Origin: CAZKTS01 sp964555735
Lineage (GTDB): Bacteria > Actinomycetota > Acidimicrobiia > IMCC26256 > PALSA-555
Length of the DNA stretch: 9,712 nt
NCBI GenBank assembly: GCA_964555735.1
Contig: CAZKTS010000017.1
Span: forward strand, 1 to 9,712
Direction of reading: 5' to 3'
Made by a program: the position numbers and the translations under genes. This document shows positions 5,386 through 9,712 of this stretch, in pieces. The notes below the pieces were generated by a model that worked only from the letters and a program-made list of their open reading frames with translations, made no database searches and was not told where the DNA came from. Within the stretch, counting starts at the first letter, position 1. Every line of letters begins with the position of its first letter.

Positions 5386-6786
5386 GTGACTCCTGCGGTG
5401 CACATCCTTGCTGTCGGTGCGGCCGCGCCGGCGTGGCGGCTGTCGGCGGCCGACGTCGGCGCCGCGTGGGGCCGGGGCGGCAAGGGGCAGGCCGCGGTCT
5501 GCGCGCCCGACGAGGACGCCCTCACCCTGGCGGCCGAGGCCGCGGGCCGGGCGCTCGCCGTCTCGGGGCTCGAGACCGACATCGTCGACGGCCTCTGGTG
5601 GGGCTGCACCCGCCCGCCGTTCGCCGAAGGGCCGAGCCACGCCGTGCTCGCCCGGGCTATCGGCCTCTCCCACGGCTCCGCCGGGGCGCTCTGTGCGGGT
5701 TCGCCCCACGCCGGCATGGAGGCGCTGCTCGGCGCCGCCGACGCCATCGGCTCGGGCTCGGCCCGGGTGGCGCTGTGCGTCGTCTCGGACGCACTGGTGC
5801 CGGGCCTCGGGACGCCGTTCGAGAGCCGTGCCGGCGCCGGCGCGGCCGCGGTGATCCTCGTCGGGTACGGGGGCAACGCCTCGGTCGGTGCGCGCGTCAC
5901 CCGCACCCACCCGTTCCTCGACCGCTACCGCGGCGACCGCGAGACCGACACCCGCGACCTCTACGACGGTCGCCTGTTCCGCGAGGAAGTGTTCGTACCG
6001 ACGCTCCGGGAGCTCGGCGAGCAGCTCGCCGCGCTCGATGTGCGCGCGTGGTCACTCCCCGATCCGGACGGCCGCCTCGGCGGCGCGGTCGCGAAGCAGC
6101 TCGGTGTCGGCACGCCCGCCTCGGCCGCGGTCTACGCCGAGCTCGGCGACACCGGCGCCGCCGCCGCGCTCCTCGGCGCGATCGGATCGCTCGACGCGGC
6201 CGGCAGCGTCGCCGTCGTGGGCTTCGGCGGCGGGCGCGCGACGGGAGTCGAGCTCCTCGCCAAGGACCCGGTGCCCGGCGCGGCGATGGTCGCGACGCAG
6301 ATCACGAGCGGACGGCCCACGACGTACGCGGAGGTGCTGCGCGCTCGCGAGCAGCTCATCCCGTCCGGCGAGACGGTGCAGATGGGCGTACCGCCGGCGA
6401 GCGCGCAGTTCGTGCGCGGTGCCGACGAGATGCTCGGACTGCTCGGGGCGCGCTGCGTCGACTGCGGGACGATCAACACGCCCCCGTCGATCCACCCGCA
6501 TTGCCTCTCGTGCGGGAGCGCCAAGTTCGTGCTGTCGCCCCTCGCTCGCCGAGGGCGCGTGCACACGTTCGTGGTCAACCAGACCATGCCCGCCCCCTTC
6601 GTCGCGCCGCTTCCCCTCGCCGTCATCGACCTCGAGGACGGTGCCCGCGTGATGCTCCAGGTCATCGGTGACGGCACCGACATCGCCATCGACACCGACG
6701 TCGAGCTGGTGCTGCGCCGGTACGCGCACGAGCGGGGCGTACCCGTCTACGGCTACAAGGCCCGCGCCGCGGAGGTTCAGGCATGA
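5386..6786 (+). CDS. HMG-CoA synthase-like (thiolase-fold) domain fused to DUF35 zinc-ribbon/OB-fold domain
   Basis: A 466-residue two-domain protein. Residues 1 to about 300 follow archaeal HMG-CoA synthases: the opening VHILAVGAAAPAWRLSAADV, then APDEDALTLAAEAAGRAL, and a glycine-rich VAVVGFGGGRATG. Aligned by eye, the triad is missing: the Cys position reads Leu102 (a Cys follows at 103 in ALCAGS), His is Ser223 (AWSLPDPDG) and Asn is Asp255 (ELGDTG). The C-terminal part is a DUF35 module: zinc ribbon Cys357-x2-Cys360-x12-Cys373-x2-Cys376, then an OB-fold (GRVHTFVVNQTMP onward). DUF35 proteins bind acyl-CoA and bridge thiolase-family enzymes, as in the archaeal thiolase/HMG-CoA synthase complex and the ChsH2-Ltp2 steroid aldolase. 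The GTG at 5386 is preferred over GTG 5347, which lies inside the hairpin; GTG 5398 is also possible. The gene overlaps the thiolase gene by four bases, implying a complex. Confidence 0.82.
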   Translation: MTPAVHILAVGAAAPAWRLSAADVGAAWGRGGKGQAAVCAPDEDALTLAAEAAGRALAVSGLETDIVDGLWWGCTRPPFAEGPSHAVLARAIGLSHGSAGALCAGSPHAGMEALLGAADAIGSGSARVALCVVSDALVPGLGTPFESRAGAGAAAVILVGYGGNASVGARVTRTHPFLDRYRGDRETDTRDLYDGRLFREEVFVPTLRELGEQLAALDVRAWSLPDPDGRLGGAVAKQLGVGTPASAAVYAELGDTGAAAALLGAIGSLDAAGSVAVVGFGGGRATGVELLAKDPVPGAAMVATQITSGRPTTYAEVLRAREQLIPSGETVQMGVPPASAQFVRGADEMLGLLGARCVDCGTINTPPSIHPHCLSCGSAKFVLSPLARRGRVHTFVVNQTMPAPFVAPLPLAVIDLEDGARVMLQVIGDGTDIAIDTDVELVLRRYAHERGVPVYGYKARAAEVQA

Positions 6787-7958
6787 GCTGGAACAAGGTC
6801 GCCGTGGTCGGCGCCGGGCTCATCAAGATGGGTGAGCTGTTCGAGCAGAGCTACGAGCAGATGGCGGCCGGCGCGTTCGCCGCTGCGGTCGACAGCGTCG
6901 ACGAGGGCTTCGAGCCGTCGCAGGTCGAGGCCGCGATCGTCGCCACCCAGCGCGGCACGCTCTGGGGCCAGGAGGGCATCGGCGGCAACACGATCCCGAC
7001 CGCCATCGGCCTCGCCGGCATCCCCTGCACCCGGGTCGAGAACGCGTGCCCGTCGGGCTCCGACGCGTTCCGCATCGGGGCGATGGCCGTCGCCAGCGGC
7101 GTGCACGACATCGTGCTGGTGATCGGCGTCGAGAAGATGCGCGACAAGTCCGCCGACGAGGGCCTGCTCTCGCGCGCCGCCGCCGGACACCCGATCTACA
7201 CCCGCGGCGAGACCGCGCCGGTGCTGTTCGCGCCGTTCGCAACCCGACACATGCACGAGTTCGGCACGACCCGCGAGATGCTCGCGTCGGTCGCGGTGAA
7301 GAACCACTACAACGGCGCCCGCGACCCGTACGCGCACTTCCAGAACGAGATCACGATCGAGGACGTGATCGCCTCGCCGCCGGTCTGTCACCCGTTGCAC
7401 CTGCTCGACTGCTGCCCACAGACCGACGGCGCGGCTGCCGTGTTGCTCGTCAACGCGGATCGCGCCGAGCAGTTCACCAAGAAGCCGGTCTACGTCGCGG
7501 GGTTCGGGGTCGCGACCGACCACCCGTACCTGCACGAGAAGACGAGCTTCACCGGGCTCAAGGCCACGCAGCTGGCCGCCGAGCGCGCCTACGCGATGTC
7601 GGGCATCGGGCCGGGCGAGATCGACTGCGCCGAGGTCCACGACTGCTTCACGATCACCGAGATCCTCGACATCGAGGACCTCGGGTTCGTCGACAAGGGC
7701 AAGGGTGGCGTCGCGTCACTGGAGGGCGAGACGTCGCTCACCGGCCGCATCCCGATCAACACCTCCGGCGGGCTCCTCGCCAAGGGCCACCCGATCGGTG
7801 CCACCGGCATCGCACAGATCACCGAGTGCTGGTGGCAGCTGCGCGGCGAGGGTGGCGACCGTCAGGTCGAGATCCGCAACGGCAACGCGCTCCAGCACAA
7901 CGTGGGTGGGCGCGGCTCCGGCGTCTCGGTGATCAACATCCTGACGACGAACCGGTAG
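6783..7958 (+). CDS. SCP2-type thiolase (acetyl-CoA acetyltransferase family)
   Basis: A 391-residue thiolase of the SCP-x/archaeal type. The catalytic loops are all present: nucleophile Cys89 in NACPSGSDA, HDCF at 286-289 (replacing the NEAF loop and supplying the second cysteine, Cys288) and GHPIGATG with His336. The classical C-terminal CxG cysteine is replaced by QHN (371-373), as expected for this subfamily. Such enzymes cleave 3-oxoacyl-CoA with CoA, or run the reverse condensation, and often need a DUF35 partner. The start ATG at 6783 overlaps the stop of the fused HMGS-like/DUF35 gene (ATGA), so the two are translationally coupled and probably form one complex. The natural acyl chain cannot be told from sequence; side-chain or branched-chain acyl-CoA degradation fits the neighbours. 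The usual family length is about 390-400, so the gene is complete. Confidence 0.9.
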   Translation: MSWNKVAVVGAGLIKMGELFEQSYEQMAAGAFAAAVDSVDEGFEPSQVEAAIVATQRGTLWGQEGIGGNTIPTAIGLAGIPCTRVENACPSGSDAFRIGAMAVASGVHDIVLVIGVEKMRDKSADEGLLSRAAAGHPIYTRGETAPVLFAPFATRHMHEFGTTREMLASVAVKNHYNGARDPYAHFQNEITIEDVIASPPVCHPLHLLDCCPQTDGAAAVLLVNADRAEQFTKKPVYVAGFGVATDHPYLHEKTSFTGLKATQLAAERAYAMSGIGPGEIDCAEVHDCFTITEILDIEDLGFVDKGKGGVASLEGETSLTGRIPINTSGGLLAKGHPIGATGIAQITECWWQLRGEGGDRQVEIRNGNALQHNVGGRGSGVSVINILTTNR

Positions 7959-7990
7959 CACCCACCCCATCCACCGATGATCGGGTCCCC

Positions 7991-8785
7991 ATGATCAGGT
8001 ACGAGGTCGGCGCCGACGGCGTCGGGCGCATCACGCTCGACCGCCCCGACGCGAAGAACGCGCTCACGATCGAGATGCGCGACGCGATCGTCGACGCAGT
8101 GCGCTCGGCCCGCGGCGACGAGAACGTCCGCTCGCTCCTCCTGACCGGCGTGGGTGACGCGTTCTGCGCGGGCATGGACCTCTCGGCGTCGACCGTGGCC
8201 AAGGCCGCCGAGCCCGGCTACCAGACGCGCAGCACGTCCGAAGCCCTGCGCGTGGGCGTGCAGGCGTTCATCCGCGAGCTCTGGGAGCTCGACAAGCCGA
8301 CGGTCGCCGCGGTCAACGGCGCCGCGGTCGGCCCCGGCGCCCACCTCGCACTCGCGTGCGACTTCGTGATGGTCCACGACGAGACCAAGTTCCTCTGGTC
8401 GTTCGCGAAGTGGGGGCTCGTCGTCGACGCCGGCGGCGCGTACCTCCTCCCCCGCCTCGTCGGGCTCCCCCGCGCCAAGGCGATGGTCATGCTCGGCGAG
8501 GGCGCGCGCGGCCGCGAGATCGTCGACCTCGGCCTCGCCTACCGCTGCGTACCGCCCGAGGAGCTCGCGGCCGCGGCCGACCAGCTCGCTCAGCGGCTCG
8601 CCGCGGGCCCGACCCGATCGCTCGGCCTCTCGAAGCTGCTCCTCAACGCGAGCTTCGAGACCGACCTCGCCCACTCGCTCGACCTGGAGGGCGCGTACCA
8701 GTCGCTCGCCGCCACGTCGGCCGACCTGGCCGAGGGCATGGCCGCGTTCCGCGACCGCCGGGACCCCGACTTCACCGGCAGGTAG
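7991..8785 (+). CDS. Enoyl-CoA hydratase/isomerase family protein, PaaG-like
   Basis: A 264-residue crotonase-fold protein acting on acyl-CoA. The N-terminus GVGRITLDRPDAKNAL (10-25), the oxyanion-hole stretch GDAFCAGMDL and the NGAAVGPGAHLALACD block are typical. The two glutamates of classical hydratases are absent: the GGGCE position reads GPGAH (His118) and the second Glu aligns with Phe138. Instead it has KWGLVVDAGGAYLLPRLVG with Asp146, the pattern of PaaG-like isomerases where this Asp is catalytic. So a double-bond isomerase or another crotonase activity is more likely than plain hydration. ATG 7991 is the natural start for the domain; the open frame continues upstream only as overlap with the thiolase gene, and there is no good ribosome binding site. 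The gene begins 32 bases after the thiolase stop and is probably in the same operon. Confidence 0.87.
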   Translation: MIRYEVGADGVGRITLDRPDAKNALTIEMRDAIVDAVRSARGDENVRSLLLTGVGDAFCAGMDLSASTVAKAAEPGYQTRSTSEALRVGVQAFIRELWELDKPTVAAVNGAAVGPGAHLALACDFVMVHDETKFLWSFAKWGLVVDAGGAYLLPRLVGLPRAKAMVMLGEGARGREIVDLGLAYRCVPPEELAAAADQLAQRLAAGPTRSLGLSKLLLNASFETDLAHSLDLEGAYQSLAATSADLAEGMAAFRDRRDPDFTGR

Positions 8786-8791
8786 CCCCGC

Positions 8792-8797
8792 TAGTGT
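8792..8797 (+). promoter_or_regulatory. -10 box of the hydroxyacyl-CoA dehydrogenase gene
   Basis: TAGTGT fits TANNNT. Transcription would start near 8804, inside the dyad at 8800-8817, giving a leader of about 36 bases that contains GAGGGAG (8822-8828) ahead of ATG 8840. No -35 consensus is evident. Confidence 0.42.
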
Positions 8798-8799
8798 CC

Positions 8800-8817
8800 C
8801 CTGACGTCAGCGTCAGG
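8800..8817. promoter_or_regulatory. Operator-like inverted repeat CCTGACG-N4-CGTCAGG
   Basis: A perfect 7-bp inverted repeat (8800-8806 with 8811-8817) around TCAG, also containing the 8-bp palindrome TGACGTCA (8802-8809). It lies just downstream of the -10 box, at the expected transcription start, the usual place for a repressor site. TGACG-type dyads are plausible sites for TetR- or MerR-family regulators of acyl-CoA metabolism, but no regulator gene is in the window and the family assignment is inference. It could also form a small RNA hairpin in the leader. Confidence 0.5.
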
Positions 8818-8839
8818 TAGCGAGGGAGCGAGTCCAGGC

Positions 8840-9712
8840 ATGCCACTGTTCGAGGGCAAGGTCGCGATCGTCACCGGTGCCGGTCGGGGGATCGGCAAGG
8901 AAGAGGCACTCCTGTTGGCGCGCGAGGGCGCCGCGGTCGTCGTCAACGACCTCGGGGGCGCGCGGAGCGGCGAGGGCTCCGACGCCGGGCCCGCGCAGGA
9001 GGTCGTCGACGAGATCACCGATGCCGGAGGCAAGGCCGCGGCCAACACCGACGACATCTCGAGCTGGGCCGGCGCCGAGGCGGTGGTGCAGCAGGCCATC
9101 GACACCTTCGGCGGTCTCGACATCCTCGTGAACAACGCCGGGATCCTGCGCGACAAGATGAGCTTCAACATGACCGAGGAAGAGTGGGACGCGGTCATCA
9201 AGGTCCACCTGAAGGGCCACTTCGCTCCGTCGCACTTCGCCGCGAAGTACTGGCGTCAGAAGAGCAAGGACAGCGGGCCGGTCAACGCCAAGATCGTGAA
9301 CACGGCGTCGGAGTCGGGCCTCTACGGCAACGCGGGCCAGGCCAACTACGCCGCAGCCAAGGCCGGGATCGCGTCGATGACCATCGTCATGGGCCGCGAG
9401 CTCGAGCGGGCCGGCGTGCGTGTGAACGCGATCGCGCCGGTCGCGCTCACGCGCCTGACCGAGGACATGATGGGCGGCGACGAGAACATGAAGAAGCTGC
9501 TCGACCCGGCGAACGTCGCCGCGGCCGTCGGCTGGCTGGCGTCGGACCTCTCGGAGGGTGTCACCGGCCAGGTGGTGAAGATCCAGGGCGGTGTCTGCCA
9601 GATCGTGCAGGGCTGGCGACCGGTCACGCAGATCACCAGCGACGACGCGTGGACGATCGAGTCGATCGCGGCGCAGCGCGACGCGCTGTTCGCGAAGACC
9701 GACCCGGGCCTG
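8840..9712 (+). CDS. SDR-family (3R)-hydroxyacyl-CoA dehydrogenase, MFE-2/HSD17B4 type (cut by window end)
   Basis: The first 291 residues of a short-chain dehydrogenase/reductase, open to the window end. Motifs seen: the nucleotide loop TGAGRGIG (12-19), Asp37 at the end of the second strand (VVVNDLGG), favouring NAD over NADP, NNAG (98-101), catalytic Ser157, Tyr170 and Lys174 (YAAAK). The VNDLGG stretch followed by an inserted Gly/Ser loop and GPAQEVVDEI, and the block SESGLYGNAGQANYAAAK (157-174), closely recall the dehydrogenase domain of peroxisomal multifunctional enzyme type 2. The expected reaction is oxidation of 3-hydroxyacyl-CoA to 3-oxoacyl-CoA, the substrate of a thiolase. The Asn of the usual tetrad is His123 (VHLKG), as I recall for MFE-2. 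ATG 8840 follows GAGGGAG at 8822-8828. The gene has its own -10 box and operator, so it may be a separate unit. Confidence 0.9.
   Translation, partial: MPLFEGKVAIVTGAGRGIGKEEALLLAREGAAVVVNDLGGARSGEGSDAGPAQEVVDEITDAGGKAAANTDDISSWAGAEAVVQQAIDTFGGLDILVNNAGILRDKMSFNMTEEEWDAVIKVHLKGHFAPSHFAAKYWRQKSKDSGPVNAKIVNTASESGLYGNAGQANYAAAKAGIASMTIVMGRELERAGVRVNAIAPVALTRLTEDMMGGDENMKKLLDPANVAAAVGWLASDLSEGVTGQVVKIQGGVCQIVQGWRPVTQITSDDAWTIESIAAQRDALFAKTDPGL

Noticed and set aside
5325..6671. Plus-strand open frame of 448 codons in another frame over the fused HMGS-like/DUF35 gene
   Set aside because: The product is a run of Arg/Ala/Gly without domain features, while the overlapping frame has clear thiolase-fold and zinc-ribbon motifs.
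7046..7990. Upstream extension of the crotonase frame over the thiolase gene
   Set aside because: The extension is arginine-rich shadow sequence, and the crotonase domain begins right at ATG 7991.
7977..8000. Near-repeat ATGATCGGGT / ATGATCAGGT around the crotonase start
   Set aside because: Only two 10-base copies 14 bases apart with one mismatch. It could be chance, and there is no second line of evidence for a site. The first ATG is in another frame.

Overview
The window is very GC-rich and densely coded, with GTG starts, ATGA stop/start overlaps, TANNNT -10 boxes and at least one start that looks leaderless. Together with several acyl-CoA enzymes of actinobacterial type, this suggests a high-GC actinobacterium, possibly Acidimicrobiia-like. 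That placement is inference; there is no rRNA or phylogenetic marker here.

Left edge (1-353): a tRNA-Cys(GCA) with encoded CCA lies on the minus strand. About 100 bases past its 3' end, also on the minus strand, is the first 31 codons of a tyrosine recombinase (integrase) cut by the window start. Between them are a tandem 11-bp repeat and a short palindrome. This is the usual layout of one end of an integrated mobile element in a tRNA gene; the element would extend leftward out of the window.

Region 354-2107: a translationally coupled ABC-2 type exporter (ATPase plus six-helix permease, 4-base overlap). Region 2147-5288: two secreted beta-propeller proteins in tandem, a PQQ-like repeat protein with an extra C-terminal domain and an NHL/SMP-30-like protein. 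A hairpin overlaps the ribosome binding site of the first. A long imperfect hairpin (5306-5361) follows the second and separates this block from the next.

Region 5386-9712: an acyl-CoA (fatty acid, steroid or related) metabolism cluster. An HMG-CoA-synthase-like domain fused to a DUF35 zinc-ribbon/OB domain overlaps an SCP2-type thiolase by 4 bases. An enoyl-CoA hydratase/isomerase-family protein of PaaG-like type comes next. After a -10 box and a clear operator-like dyad comes an MFE-2-type (3R)-hydroxyacyl-CoA dehydrogenase, cut by the window end. The most interesting point is the fused gene: its synthase-like domain appears to have lost the Cys-His-Asn triad while the thiolase partner keeps all its catalytic motifs. 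This resembles a fused bacterial variant of the archaeal thiolase/DUF35/HMG-CoA synthase complex in which one partner may be only structural.

No stretch over 300 bases lacks a gene or RNA. No CRISPR array, rRNA or insertion sequence was seen.
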